In this document: in pieces, positions 33,370 to 46,781 of the stretch
Layout: each line of letters begins with the position of its first letter
Numbering within the stretch: position 1 is the stretch's first letter
Source of the DNA: Triplophysa rosa
Taxonomy: Eukaryota > Chordata > Actinopteri > Cypriniformes > Nemacheilidae
Reading direction: 5' to 3'
Length of the DNA stretch: 64,000 nt
NCBI RefSeq assembly: GCF_024868665.1
Contig: NC_079904.1
Coordinates: 18,013,223-18,077,222, forward strand
Notes under the pieces: model-generated
Seen by the model: the letters and a program-made list of their open reading frames with translations, nothing else
The model's database searches: none
Told to the model about the DNA's origin: nothing
Program-made: the position numbers and the translations under genes

Positions 33370-35843
33370 GTTATGAACGTTGAAAGCACACAAGTGGGCA
33401 AATGTTCCCCAGTTTTGGCCCCTTTTGTAATGGTAAGAGATAGAGCATATACCCACTATTGAATCAGAGCTTTGAGTTTGAACAACACACTCAGATGCTC
33501 AGAGGTTGGCCAGACCACTGCTATTAATTATGAGCTTGTTGGCCTGCGGACCTTGTTCCTATCTTGAAACTAGCTTCAAAGCTAGTATTGAGAGAATGTA
33601 TGCTCTTCCACAGGTCACTTAAGCAAATTATATTCTGAGTGAACATTTACAGCATATGTTTGTATGCGGACAATGCTTTGACCTGCAGGGACATCTTTTA
33701 TAGGCCCATAACGAATTGTTCAAAAATAGTTAATAGCTTCATCAAAATTCTGGCATTATTTATGTTTTCTGTGGAGTACAAAGGGAGGGTTTCGGAGAAT
33801 TTTACTAAAGGCTTTCGAGCCTTGAAAAGAATACAAAACCATCATAAAAAAATCTCCCTAAGTACCTCACAAATGTCATATGGGTCATATGGGTGAAATA
33901 AAATAGGCTGAGTAAATGAGTTTTCTGAATATTTTTTGTAAAATAATGCTTCATGTAATGCATTTATTGTTGCATTGTTAACACTTGTTTTTCTTAGTCT
34001 TGAATTGAATTCCCCTCCCATGATGGCTTCCCACAATCCTTCCCGTCATCTCACTGGCATATATTAGCCATGACAGCTTGAATGCTGCTGCCAGCATGCA
34101 GGTTAACATTGCTTTCTGTGAGGAGTTTGTACCGCAACAGACGTTTGATCGTAACGTGGTTTCTTTATTACACATTTCGATTCACCCCGTCATCTGTCAG
34201 CACTTCTGAGAACACAGTAAAATTGGAGAGCATCTATAATGAAGCAAGACAATACAGTACAACTCCATGTGTTCACTATTCATCAGTTGTTCAAATTATG
34301 GTCTTGAAGTTTCAAATAGCAGAAACCATGCCAAGGGATATAGAGCCACAGAGTCAACCCAACAAAGCAGAGCCAATAAAATTCAGACAGAAATGAGTGA
34401 TAAATTACCTTCACATCATTTTTAGATTCATGCAAACAGATATGAGAGTTTGCAGAAAGCTAATCAAGTTAGGATCAAGACAAAAATGTTGAAGGCACTT
34501 TTATACACAAAGGGGTACCACAGGTGTAGATGCATGGCCATATTTAATTTTGAAAGATAGGCATGTGAAAAACGGCATAATGTTGAAAAGAAAAAATGAA
34601 TATTTCACAAATTTATGGATGGATGTGCTTTAGGACAGGGTAAACCCAAAGCCCCTGGCCTGGACCATTTGACCCACCCTTCCCACAATGCTGTACCGGT
34701 ATACAAACACCTTCACATCCAGCAGCAAAATAACTTCACTATTGTGTGACATTTTGTGCTACTCTTCAGGTAGAGCTGCTTGTGTTATTACTGTTATGGG
34801 AGACAGTACAGATAGAGATGGCTTCAGTATGTGCATTATGTGTTTTCATTCCATAATGGTAATAAATGTGTCAGATCTGCGAGTTAAAAAGGAAAACAAT
34901 CTAAATGGTCATTATTCCACTACAACAAGCAAAGCGATATGCCAGATATAATTAAGTCAATTTTATTAGTTAAGTCACTCAACTTAAAAAAAGTCTGTCA
35001 ATGCATATAACTGTGTCCAGTGCTGAGATCTGTATAGTTTAAATTCATTATTTTAAAAAGCCCTGGTAACTGGTTACCGATTAAAAACACACGTTTAGTG
35101 GTTAATTTCAGTTTGGGACCTATATCTTGCTGTTTAATCATACAAAACATATTTAAGGTTTATGTGTCTTTACTAACTACATGCAATTTAGTCTTATACC
35201 TCACTATGTGTGTGTGCAATTTTCAATTATGTTGCAGTGTGTATGCACTCATGTCCTGGCACGTTTCTTGCTGCAGTGGGAGATGGGTGCCATCACTGAA
35301 TGCCCCTTTGGTGATGCCCACAGTCACAGTATCTCCCTACTATTCCACTCTAGGGCATAAAGCCTCTCTTCTTATTCACACACACACAGAAAGAAAAAGA
35401 AAATGGACAGAATGAGAGAAAAATGCCTTCGCTCTGTCCATCAGGCCAGCAGGTTGACAGTGAGTGATTCATGATGCTGGCATGGTGCCTGCCATAGAGC
35501 TGGCACATTGGCACGAAGCCTTACGCCCTGCCTATAGTCCAGTCCTGCAGAGGGTGTGGAGCCAAAGCAGGGCACTCTCTGCATAACTCATTAATACACT
35601 TCACAAAGCCATTTACTGCAGCCTTTTCACATTTCTTGCTCATACACTGTAATGATGTACACTTTGCCATATACTGTAAATGAAAATTCTATTTAATAGG
35701 ACAAAATATATATATAATTTTACTGTACATTGCTGTAGTAATTCAGCCTTTTGCAAGTAAAAAGAATGAATAAATAATTTATGGTAAACAGTAAAAGCAA
35801 TTTTTTTCTTTAAGTCTTGCATGATAAACTGCATTTAATTAGC
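33370..35843. other. No gene seen
   Basis: AT-rich DNA with only short frames lacking domains (such as 34082-34396 and 35098-35415). No transposon ends recognised with confidence. Confidence 0.45.
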
Positions 35844-36050
35844 TACACTAAAAATAAAGGTGCTTAAAAGGTTCTTCTCAGCGATGCCATAGAAGAACCA
35901 TGTTTGGTACCGCAAAGAACCATTCAGTCAAAGGTGCTTTAAAGAACCATCTGTTTCTTACTTTTTTATAATGTTAAAGGTTCTTTATGGAACCAAAAGG
36001 TTCTTCTATGCCATCAAACAACCTTTTGAAGCACCTTTTTTTTGAGTGTA
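35844..36050. mobile_element. Palindromic foldback MITE (Angel-like)
   Basis: Left TACACTAAAAATAAAGGTGC and the reverse complement of the right end TACACTCAAAAAAAAGGTGC are inverted repeats, and the body consists of inverted AAGGTTCTTC/GAAGAACC blocks. The 207-bp element can fold almost end to end. It is uninterrupted and is the reference for the split element at 19735-21695. Confidence 0.75.
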
Positions 36051-37827
36051 GTATTTCATCAGCTTTGTACATTGATGTTTAACATAACATTTTTGTTCAA
36101 TTTTATATTGTTTGGTTAATGTTTGCCGACGGTGTTTTGTGTTTGTTTAACACTGTGTGCACAAGCTACACATTCTGATCACACAAACCACTTGTGGTTT
36201 GAGCTGCATGCAGGATGCAAGTCAGACATGTGTAAATGCATCTGGTTGTTCAGGCCACATTCATAAACGTCACTCCTCCCAAACGGAAAGCATACATAAT
36301 GCAAAGGAGTTGTGCACTTCACATGGAAGAGATACACTGAGAAACTGCAAAACTGAAGTGAAACTTGTACTGTATTTCAATGATCTTTCTAAAGCCTATA
36401 TTCTTCTGTCTCTGTTCATTGGACAATCCGTCTCATCATCCATTCTACTTCTATTGCACACCTTTAGTCTTGAATGCTCCTTTAATATTTCTCTCTAGTG
36501 TTTACTTGCGTCATTTTGAGCCTACAACAGTGCAGAAAGAACCCATCCACCCATCCCAAACACTCACGCTCTCTAAATGTTTACTGACTGAACACTCTGA
36601 TTGTGACAATCTGTGTGTGTAGGAAAGAGAGAAAGAGAGCGCAAGACTCCACAGCCACAGAGAAAGTTTAATGAAATAAATGTGAAACGAGTTGGTTTAA
36701 ATTAATTCAAATCTTTTTCAACATACCAGAACACCAACATTGAGCAGAACAGATACTGATTTTGGCCTCCAAAACACCTTAAAAATGGTTGTATCATTAT
36801 TTTTGTCTTTAACCTCGAAAAACAAAGGCAATCTTACTGAAGATGCAAAATTGTACAGGATCTTGTTTTCAGAGAATGTAACTTAAATTGGTACAGCTTT
36901 TTATTCCAACTGGACTAGCACAACCTGTACAATATGGCAACCAATATCCACGTGCTTTACGCATGTCAGGCATTGGGGTCACTTCTCACAAAAAATAATT
37001 TTAATGATGTCTTACTATACATCACCCAAACTGGGTTTGTTTTGCAACATTACATACAAAACATTAGGCACAAAAGCTACATTATACCCTATGTATCATG
37101 CTTTAAGGGCACTGAAATATTTGTATTTGAAGTGGGGTCAAAGATTGAGAACATGTCTTGCAGTGTAACATTTACTAATTAAAAACAACAAAAGTCGATC
37201 AGAAGCCATTTTTCCTAACTTAGACAAGAGATGGCAAACTATACAGAAAGAAAATAACAAAGCAAGATGAGAGATGAAAGTAGAAAGTGTAATTTGACAC
37301 AGTAACATTTGAGCTTGGAGAGATGAGACACTGGGGACAGAACAGACAGATTGTGAGTGTGGGCCAGAAGAAGGAATAAAAACATGGGGAGATGGAACAA
37401 ACGAGGAGCAGATGTTCTCCTGCATGGTGGATGTGTTTGTGATCATGGTTTCCTTTCCAAAAGTGAAATTAGTGCCGCACCCCTTGAGAGACACACACAC
37501 ACATATTCACACATAATATAACGGTCAGGTCTCCTCAAGCCACAAGATAGGAAACATTTTAAACATATTCAAAAATGGGTAAACAATATACACTCACCCT
37601 AAAGCCAACTACTCACATCCCCCTGGGTCAGAGCCGGGTCAGGATGCAAGCAAAGAGGAAGTGCGCAACAACAGGATCAAACGAGAACAATTAGCAGATA
37701 CCTCATGTAACTTCAGGCAAGGAGATGAACCATTGAAATCTTTTATAAAGCCAGATCTGGACATGTCATCCATTATCCCTAATCTGTGATCTCGACACAT
37801 GTATCCTACAGGGCAGTTCTATATTAA
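36051..37827. other. No gene seen
   Basis: AT-rich DNA with short frames and no domain (for example 36157-36498 plus and 37138-37500 minus). No repeat ends recognised. Confidence 0.45.
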
Positions 37828-39550
37828 AATCTGATATATGAGCATATATGATTCATATTATTACTTCTGATGTCTGCTCTGCACTACAAAACCTAGATGT
37901 GAATAAATCGTCAGGTCCTGATCTTATTGAACCATTCTTCTTAAAATTAGCGGCTAATATAATTTCACAACCTTGACATATCTGTTTAATCTTTCCCTAA
38001 CAACCAAGGAAATTCCACAGAATGGGAAGTCTGCTTTAGTTGTTCCTCTGTTGAAAGGGACGCTACTTTATTAGATAACTATAGACCTATTTCAAAGTTA
38101 TGTATCTTGTCAAAACTATTGGAAAGTTTTATCAGTGAATAATTAACACAGTACTTACACTCTCATAAACTTTTGTCTATCAACCAATCAGGATTTCGTT
38201 AAAACACAGCACCATTACGGCTGTTTTAAAAGTTTTAAATGATCTTGTGAAGTCCCTAGACGAAAAACACCACTGTGCATGTCTTTTTATTGATTTAACT
38301 AAAGCATTTGATACAGTGAACCACAAGATTTTGTTAGATAGGTTTAGAAGTGTTGGTCTATCAGACAATGTAGTCTCATGGTTTAATACTTATTTAAAGG
38401 GAAGAACTCAATGTGTACAAGTGGAAGGTATCAAATCAGACTTATTGGAAGTGGGTACGGGAGTCCCCCAAGGATCTGTATTGGGGCCATTATTATTTAT
38501 TATTTATATAAATTGTTTAGACGTTAACATTGATAATGCAAGGTTCCACTTTTATGCAGACGACACTGTTATCTATTGTTCTGCTCCTACAAAACAACAA
38601 GCTTTGGGTGACTTACAATCAGCATTTGATATTATTCAAGCAAGGTTTTTTACTTTAAAGTTGGTCTTAAATGTTGAGAAAACAAAATTTATGTGGTTAT
38701 CAAACTCTAGAAATTCTTTGGATGGTTCTGTTGTTCTCCGAACTCTGCAAGGGAAACTGGTCGCATTAGTGTCATAGTATAAGTACCTGGGCATTATAAT
38801 TGATGACACATTATGTTTTAATTCATATATTAATTATTTGCGATCAAAGTTGAAGAAACGGCTAGGATTTTATTTCAGAAATAAGTCTTGTTTTTCATTT
38901 AATGCTAGGAAGAAGCTTGTGTCTGGTACTTTTTTACCGATTCTTGATTATGGGGATGTGGTGTATCAGCATGCTTCTTCTTATCTTCTTGCCTCTTTGG
39001 AAGCTGTGTATCAAGGTGCTTTAAGATTTATTACGGATTCTAAATTTTCTCCACATCACTGTATACTATATAATAGAGTTGCCTGGTCTTCACTTGCTGT
39101 TCGAAGGAAAATGCATTGGTATATTTTGATTTACAAAGCTATTCTGGGTTTTTTGCCATCCTATCTCTGTTGTTTGATTCACCGAAAAGAAGTTGTTAAC
39201 TATTCATTGCGTTCTCAGTCTTTTTATAATCTTCATGTACCTTCAGCACGAATTAATCTAGGTAAAACTGCATTTGAACATGCTGCATCGTCAGACTGGA
39301 ACTCTCTTCAAATGAAATTGCTTATAAATCAGTTGGTGTCTCTTTGTAAATTCAAAACACTTTTGTGTGCAATAGAGAATGATTTAATGATTTGCAAATG
39401 CTTTTAATGCTGTAATATTTTATTGTTGTGATGTATTGTTCTTTGTTGTACGTGTATTTGTATAACTGGGCCGCATATCTTGGCCACTCCAGGAAAAGAG
39501 ATTTTTAATCTCAGTGAGGCTCTTTCCTGGTTAAATAAAGGCAAATGAAA
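37828..39550 (+). mobile_element. Decayed non-LTR retrotransposon fragment
   Basis: Plus-strand LINE fragment lacking the endonuclease. It carries a reverse-transcriptase pseudogene followed by a short 3' UTR with GAGGCTCTTTCCTGG and TTAAATAAAGGCAAATGAAA. Its motifs and tail differ from those of the LINE at 22876-28130, so it is a separate family; Rex1-like or another CR1-group clade is possible, unconfirmed. Confidence 0.8.
37860..39407 (+). pseudogene. LINE reverse transcriptase, 5'-truncated and disrupted
   Basis: The first part (37860-38246) has recognisable RT N-terminal phrases such as SGPDLIEPFFLKLAA and NQSGFR but several stops and at least one frameshift. From 38247 the frame is open: FIDLTKAFDTVNH (motif A), GVPQGSVLGPLLFIIYIN (motif B), FHFYADDTVIY (motif C, catalytic YADD) and LNVEKTKFMWLSNS (motif D). 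A single TAG at 38775-38777 interrupts it, and the same frame continues (YKYLGIIIDD, then the C-terminal region) to a stop at 39407. The truncated upstream part, missing endonuclease and nonsense codon show it is dead. Confidence 0.85.
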
Positions 39551-40816
39551 TATGAAAGTATACAAAATATATCTTCAGTATGTTCAGTGTAAACATATGC
39601 ATCAGACACACATTTTAGTATCTAAGTGGGACTTCCTACAGACTTCAACTGTGTTTATAATGTAATATATTATAATCATATCTATTATATCCTTACACAA
39701 ACATACTGTATATATGTGTTTTATTTCCATTTTTCAGATTTACAGTATGACTGGGGTGCTGATAAACGCTATCAACAGACTCAATTCATTGTTTGTGATA
39801 AACAAGCAAGAAAATGATTGACAGAGGCAGGAGACATAATAAAACATGCCATTTCAACATTACTCCATAGCATCTCCATAATAACCGCATTCTAGACTAT
39901 TGCAACATGTATTGCAAAATCACCTGCCATTAGACCGCACATTTTTATTGCAACGCTTTCACAAGCCTTTCTTTGAAGCAAGAGCGTGAGCACACTGGTT
40001 TATATCCACTCAATGAAGACTGCAGGCTATTTTCCATCATTGCTGTTTGCTCTTCGCTTCTCAGAACACACACACAAACAAGTTGTGCTTTCAAGGTTTG
40101 CTTTTTAACAGACACTAGAATGCAGCTCTCTCCCTCCCTCGCTGAGTGTTTCTAAAAAAACTTCAAAGTAAAATATAGAGAGCTTCGTGGAACAGAGGTT
40201 AGCAAAGTGGGTAATGCAAATATTACTGAGTTGTGTTTTGCTCACTGAGTGTTACTTTGATTCGTTATCAACTGATAAGAATCAAGTGGGTTATGAAATT
40301 CCACACTGCTGACACATCTGCAACAACCTTTGATGGGAAACAACGCACAGGTACCCATTTAAACACATGCACGTGTTTTGTGATGATAATTACTGACAAG
40401 AATAACATTAATGGGTTGTACTTTATGGCTGCACGACTATGGCTGCACGACTTTATACCCATGCTCTTTCATGCCACTAATTATCAGTGTTGGGGGTAAT
40501 TACAAGCTACAGTATTGTACACTATGTAATACTGAGAGCAACAACATTTTTTTTAAACCCAACACAAACCTTATGTTTAAAAATCATTGGTAAACTAAAC
40601 AAATCTGCTTTCATGGATTTGTCTATGAAATTGTCACATAAGAAAGAATTATTAAAAAATATATAAATGTGATTTCTTTAGTCTCAGTTTCAAACTTTTA
40701 AGTGAAATTTTTCTTTCAGAGGACGTCCCAACGTACCAAGCTCAGATTTGCCAAAAATACAAGTAAAAGCAAATATTGCTGAATATTTTGAATAGGTCTC
40801 TTGAACAATAAAAAAA
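39551..40816. other. No gene seen
   Basis: AT-rich sequence with short frames. Nothing recognised up to the left end of DIRS copy 2. Confidence 0.45.
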
Positions 40817-40862
40817 CGTCTTGGTTACGGATGTAACCTCGGTTCACTGATGGAGGGAACGA

Positions 40863-41026
40863 GACGTTGTGTCGAACCGACAGAATGGGGTTTGTCTTGA
40901 GAACCTATCATCTTCTGAGTATTTAGAAAAGGCCAATGAAAATTGGCGAATGAAATTTGCATGCCGGGCTCCTCCCCGGATGTCCGGGTATAAGAGGGAA
41001 GCCGGCGTGCTCATTCATTCACCTTT
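40863..41026 (+). repeat. DIRS copy 2, left inverted terminal repeat
   Basis: Reverse complement of 46782-46945 and identical by eye to the left ITR of copy 1. Confidence 0.9.
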
Positions 41027-41092
41027 GGTCTGAGGAGCCTAAAGCATCCTCCCCCGACCGCTGGGGTGGGCGGCCAGTGTTGTGGCATGAGG

Positions 41093-41200
41093 GACACAAC
41101 GTCTCGTTCCCTCCATCAGGGAACCGAGGTTACATCCGTAACCAAGACGTTCCCTTTCTGTCGGTCTCTCGACGTTGTGTCGAACCGACAGAATGGGGTT
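41093..41200. repeat. DIRS copy 2, internal complementary region
   Basis: Complementary to the outer left end followed by the outer right end of the same element, as in copy 1. The outer right end differs at one base (CAGTAAGGG versus CAGAAAGGG implied by the internal region). Confidence 0.88.
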
Positions 41201-41942
41201 CCTATGGAAAACGCCACAGCACTGAGCCGCGTCACAATCTCTGCGGAGCGACGTTGACTGGCCTGGGCGAGTCAGACGAACACGCTAACGCGAAATTATG
41301 ACCTTCCAGTGGAGAGGAAGGGGGACCCAGAGCTTTCCACAAAAAGTTGGGAAGCCCCCTAACGCCGGCCGTCACGGGCGGAGGCCTAATTCTCTAAATG
41401 GCGAGAAGCCGCCCGGCACCGTACGGGCCACTGGGTAAGCATTATTCCCCCTGGGGGAAAAACGCTGCAGAGGCCACTACCTACCGTAGGGAGGAATTAG
41501 TGGAGACACCACATGGTCTCACCATCAGGGGAGAACTCATGGGAGGAATGTGCGGACTGCAGGAGTTAACCGCAAGGTGGGAGTCCACCTGGGGAGGTCA
41601 TGGGTTGCCAAGGTGGGAACCATTCATGAGGATACATCAGACGGAACAGCCCACGGAGGGGGGGTTACCACGTCTGGAGCACTAGGTCCGGTTAGAGCTA
41701 TGTGGGAGATAACTCAACTGTTCCCCGGCCTAAGGGGGCAGGGCTGCTCTGCCCAGCCTGTCCCCTGGAAGGGTGCTTAGTGATGGATGGAATGCCTGTT
41801 CTTTACCCGAGGGGAAAGAAGTGAGGCGGGATCGCCACTGCTCCCCCCGGAGGGGGAAGGGCTTCCGCAGGCGTACGCCCTACCGGCTGCCGGTCCCACA
41901 CCTTGCCAGGATGCGGGCTGACACCGGTTCTGCACGTAGGTA

Positions 41943-42900
41943 TTAGAACCTCACGGAGTTGTTGGGCATAGCCCAACCCGCAGCTCTGCAGATGTCTGCC
42001 AGAGAGGCGCCCTGAGCCAGTGCCCATGAGCGGTGTGCCTCACTCCCAACGGGCAGGGGCAAAATGAGATCGGTATGCCCTAACGAGGGCATCCACGATC
42101 CAGTGCGCCAGCCTCTGTTTGGAGACAGCCCTCCCTTCTGCTGACCTCCGAAACAGACAAAGAGCTGCTCAGAGCTTCTGGGCTCTGCGTGCGGTCCAAG
42201 TAGAGGCGCCGTGCGCGTACTGGACACAACACGGATAGGTTGGGTCTTCCTCCCCGGTGGGGAGCGCCTGCAGGTTCACCACCTGGTCTCTCGGGAGAGT
42301 GGTGGGAACCTCGGGCACGTAGCCGGGGCGGGGTCTCAAGATAACGTGAGAATCCCGGCCCCGAGTTCTAGGCAATCTGTGGACACGGAGGGTGCTTGTA
42401 GATCCCCTACCCTCTTGGAGGTGAGCGCCATGCGGAAAGCCGTCTTTATCAAGACTGAGAAAGAGCGGCAACCCCGAGAGGCTCGAAGGGGGCGGGGCCT
42501 CTTGAGGCCCGCCACCTAGGTCGCAAGAGGGTACGGAGCGCGGGTAAGGTGGTCACCCTCTCGCGCCCCTTAGGAACCTAATGACCAGGTCGTGCTGTCC
42601 CAGAGGCTACCCAGCACTTGGGTCATGATGAGCGGCCGTAGCGGCTACATACATTCCCAGTGTGGAGGGGGAGAGGTTACTCCCCCGTCTCTCTTGAGGA
42701 CGGGACAGCTCGTACCCGACCGAGCAACTCCGCGGGTCTTCTCGCCGAGAAGAGCACCAGGACGAGAAGAGGCGCCACCTATGGGCGTATAGCCGCCCAG
42801 TGGCCGAAGCCCTAGCCTGAGTGACGTCCCAACCGGACCGGGGGTGGGTCACTCAGGATCTCCTCGTCCCGTCCAGACATGGAGACCAGGTTTTGCCTGG
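41943..42900 (-). pseudogene. Tyrosine recombinase (DIRS ORF3) remnant, copy 2
   Basis: Frames at 42471-42169 and 42227-41943 give RDSHVILRPRPGYVPEVP, VVNLQALP, SEQLFVCFGGQQKG and finally SWALAQGASLADICRAAGWA. The last block resembles the C-terminal end of DIRS recombinases. The region just before it reads GSEAHRSWAL; the expected H-x-x-R spacing is not visible there, which suggests a small deletion of catalytic sequence. Several frameshifts are present. Adjacent upstream frames (42852-42607) hold the N-terminal part. Confidence 0.65.
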
Positions 42901-43001
42901 GATGCCGTAACGTGCCCCTTCCCCTGGGGAAGCTGTTCGCCAGGGGGAGCGGCCAGGGGGGAGTTGTTGTCAGAGCCTCAGCTCCGAGAACCAAGTCCTG
43001 G

Positions 43002-43600
43002 TTAGGCCAAAGGGGCGTAACTAGTACCACTTGATGCTCCTCTTCCCTGGCCTTGCACAGGACCTGTGCAATGAGGCTCACTGGGGGGAAGCGTACTTCC
43101 GCTTGTCCCGCGGCCAGCTGTGCGCAAGGGCATCCGTGCCGAGGGTACCTCGGACAGGGAGTACCAAAGCGGACAATGGGTGGAGTCCGGGGAGGCAACA
43201 GGACCACCTGTGCCTGGCCGAACTGCCCCAAATGAGCCGGCTGCGCGGGGAGGGAGTCGCCACTCTCCGCGAGGCGTCGACTGACGAGAGAGCGCATCGG
43301 CTGTCTGGTTCAGGACGCCTGGGATGTGTGTGGCTCGCAGGGAGCTGATCACCTGCTGACTCCAGAGGAGGAGGCGTCGGGCGAGTCATGTTAGCTGCTG
43401 TGAGTGAAAGAATACGCCACAGCAGCTGTGCTGTCCGACCGGACCAGCACGTGCTGCCCTGCACGAGAGGTAGTAGCCTCCTCAATGCAAGTAGCACAAC
43501 CAACAACTCTAGGCAGTTGAAATGCCAACGCAGGCGGGGGCCCGTCCACCGCCCCGACACTGCTTGCCCGTTGCACACGGCACCCCAACCTTGCAGGGAG
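43002..43600 (-). pseudogene. RNase H domain and linker of DIRS polyprotein, copy 2
   Basis: The frame at 43578-43078 begins MCNGQAVSGRWTGPRLRWHF and continues NCLELLVVLLALRRLLPLVQ, an RNase H-like block. Another frame at 43352-43002 reads RATHIPGVLNQTADALSRQ, a typical phrase near the end of a retroelement RNase H (ADALSR). The shift between frames shows it is broken. Confidence 0.7.
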
Positions 43601-43851
43601 GCATCCCAAAGGGGACCCCTGTCCGCAAGAAGGTCATGGAGACCAGGGGGTTAGGGTGTGTCGGCAGAAAAGCGTGTGACCATACGCCTGCTGCCGGTGT
43701 GCCACGCTCTCCAAGGAACTTGACTCTGCAGCCAGTGTTGGAGCGGTCGTATGTGCATCGACCCGAGGGGGACCACCCCCGCCGAGGATGCCATGTATCC
43801 CAGGAGCCTCTTGTTACAGGGGGACCGCTGACTGTCTGATCTTCAGGCAGT

Positions 43852-44490
43852 TCAACACTGATCGGGCGCGCTAGTCAGTCGCGCTGCCTCTGGGAGGCCG
43901 CGAGGGTGCGGGCTTCCTCGTCGCGGGTCTCGCGCCCCCCGCGGGGGGTGAGCGGGGCCGCTCATGAGGACAGAGTCGAGTTCCATACCGAGAAAGAGGA
44001 CGCTCTGCACCGGGGAGAGCTTGCTCTTCTCAGTTGACCTGTAGCCCCACCGATCTAGGTGCCGGAGCACCAGGTCCCTGTGTGTACACAACAGATCTCG
44101 AGAGTGCGCCAAACTGAGCCAGTCGTCGAGATAGTTTAGTACCCGCACACCTCCTTCCCTAAGGGGAAGGAGGGCGGCTTCCACGACCTTCGTAAAGACT
44201 CGTGGAGACAGGGACAGACCGAAGGGGAGGACCCTGTACTGATATGCCCGTCCCTCGAACGCGAACCGTCGGAACGGCCGATGTCGAGGGAGGATCGAGA
44301 CATGAAGTACGCGTCCTTCAGGTCGATTGCCATGAACCAGTCCTGACACCTGACGGACGTCAGGATGCGCTTCTGCGTGATCAACCTGAAAGGCAGCTAT
44401 TGTGTAGGTGCCTGTTCAGAACACACAGACCCAAGATAGGGCGCAACCCCCCGCCTTTCTTGGGGACAATGAAGTACAGGCTGTAAAACC
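43852..44490 (-). pseudogene. Reverse transcriptase of DIRS polyprotein, copy 2
   Basis: Motif A (WFMAIDLKDAYF) is in the frame at 44384-44136. The frame at 44349-43852 carries FEGRAYQYRVLPFGLSLSPR, then VVEAALLPLREGGVRVLNYL and the catalytic LDDW, then KSKLSPVQSVLFLGMELDS. The domain is complete in content but split by a frameshift near 44305. The 20 bp lost from copy 1 between FTKV and PLREGG are present here. In the working element this enzyme copies the RNA before circle formation. Confidence 0.8.
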
Positions 44491-44532
44491 CGTTGAACAT
44501 CTCGGCTGGTGAGACGGGCTCGATCACTCCCT

Positions 44533-46620
44533 TCACCAGAAGGGTGGCGGCCTCGGCCCGAAGTACGGGAACATCCTAGCCTCTGACTGAGGTATATCGG
44601 ATGCCCTGAAACTTGGCGGGCGTGAGGCGACTGGATCGCGTAGCCGAGACGGATCGTCTTCCCTAGCCAGCCTGACAGCCTGGGAAGCCGGACAGGCTCC
44701 CAGAAATGAGACGGGGACTAAAGGTACGATCTTTTTCATCGTCCCCCCGGGGGGTGGTTCGATGGCTAGCAGTACGGATTCCTTGCCGGGGGAGGTCCCC
44801 CGGGGAGGAGATCGGCTCTGCTGTTTTTCCTGCCTGGCGACTGCGCAGCTCAACGCACTGTCTGACTGAGAGTGCTGAGGGCTGGTGTTTATACTCGACA
44901 TTGCGCTTCGCCATGACGCAACGTCGAGTTTGCCGTTCACCGTCGTGCAGAGGGTGAGAGCGGCTGTGGTAACCCAGAGAGAGAGGAAACTCTCCTTTTT
45001 TGAGAGTAAGTGGGCGCTAGCCCCCCGGAGGGGGCCAGCAGATGGAGAGACGGGGCAGGATCCGTCCCTATCCGACTTCCCAGCGATGTGGCTGGGGTCG
45101 GGCCCAATGGTAGCCTCGATCCCCCTGAGGTCTTCCCATGAGGGCCGCTTCGCCGCGGCTGCTGATGGGGCGATGGTCTCCTCTTCGCTGTCTCCTCCAG
45201 GGGGGGCCGCCTGAAGGGGGGGGCGCCAGAGCTGGAGGGCGTCGAAGAGGACCAGGGCTGCTGGGAAGCAGACAGTGCACGGGACTCGACGGCCGAGGCG
45301 GCCGAGTCGCGGCACGGAGGACTGCTTCTTTACTGTCGAGAACCCTCCGGGGGAGGCAGCGTGCGGGTCTCGCCCCCCCGACGGGCGGGGGGTGAGCGGG
45401 GCCGCTGCGACTCGACAGTAACACCAACCAGCCCCCCCTTGCGAGACGGGTGCGTCGAGAAAGCGGACCTTCTCAGCGTTACTCATCTGCGCAAGGATCG
45501 GCCAGAGGAGTTTCTCATGGACCACAAGTGTGGACATCGTCCGACCCAGGGCCCGCGTGGTCACCTTGGTCGCCCGTAGAGCGAGGTCGGTGGCGGCGCG
45601 GAGTTCCTGCATAAGCGCTGGGTCGGTCTTACCCTCGTGGAGCTCTCTCAACGCCCTGGCCTGGCAGGAGCCATAGCGTGGAGAGAGGAGGCAGCTTGGT
45701 CCGCCGCAATGTAAGCTCTCGACACCAGAGATGCCGAGACACCACATGCTTTGGACGGGAGTCTAGGTCGACCCCCCCCAGGTGGCCGCCGCCTACGGGC
45801 ACGAGTGCACCGCGGCGGCATACTCCACCTGGGGGACATCGACGTATCCTCTAGCTGTCTCAACCTCGAGGGAAGAGAGGGTGACGGAACTTTGTTTGAC
45901 GTGAAACGTGCCGGAAAGGGGCGTTCCAGGTCTTACTAAGTTCCTCATGCACTTCCGGTAAACACGGCACTGGGGGCGGGCGCGGCTTGGAGCCGCGCTC
46001 AAACCCGAGGTGCCATGTAGCCAGCCGCGAGCGCCGGGAGAGGCAGTGCGGGCACTGCAACCCAACACTCACGGCGGCCCGGGAAAGCATGGCTGACATT
46101 TCGACGTCCGCTTCTTCCTGGGCTCGACCCCCCGAGGGAGGGAGCCCGAGGAATCGTCGGAGTCGGATGGCAGTACGTCACCCCCCGATGCTGCAAGAGA
46201 CATCTCATCATCACGCATCGTGTCCGAATACGTGATTGAGGAATAAGACGGCGGACCGTCTTTTTTGGGGAACGGTCAGACAAGCGAAACGAGGTGTGAA
46301 CGGTCCGTGAGCCGTGGCTGGCGGATTATCGCTCACAGTAATCCTCATATCACCCTCGCTGCTTGCCATAGCGGACGGCAGGGCCGTAGTCCTGCCGCCA
46401 CGGAACGGGGAGCAAACGAGGTGGTGGCTGAGTCCCGTGGGAACACAGCCACCTGTGACGCAACGTCTGAATCGTCACCGCCCGCAGTGCGGGCAGGACG
46501 TATCCACAACGTCTGCCCCAGCGTACTGGAAGCAGGCATTGTGTCCGTCCCCCTCCTCGATGAGTGTGTTGCACCCATGAGAACAGCGGGACAAGCCACG
46601 CTGGAGAAATTTGCTCTTTT
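44533..46620 (-). pseudogene. Gag-like ORF1 of DIRS element, copy 2
   Basis: The longest single frame (45747-44533, 404 residues) contains ALRELHEGKTDPALMQELRA, ATKVTTRALGRTMSTLVVHE and QMSNAEKVRFLDAPVSQG, followed by Pro/Ser-rich sequence. Upstream at about 46595-46490 a frame has CSHGCNTLIEEGDGHNAC then CPHCG, a possible zinc-binding cluster, ending in a stop. In the plus-strand copy 3 the same region stays open because of a one-base difference in a G run. So gag here is frameshifted at least once. Gag-like proteins coat element RNA. Confidence 0.65.
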
Positions 46621-46781
46621 AGAAAAGGAAATTTGCTCGAACACCTCCGGAACTGCCGAGACGCCCAGGGGAGAGTCACTGCAGGAAGGGACCGTCCGCT
46701 GTCCACGTCGTAGATTCCAGCAGAAAAATGATCACCCAAGATCGTAGAGAAGCTCATCAGATGCGTAGGCTCTGAAGAACA

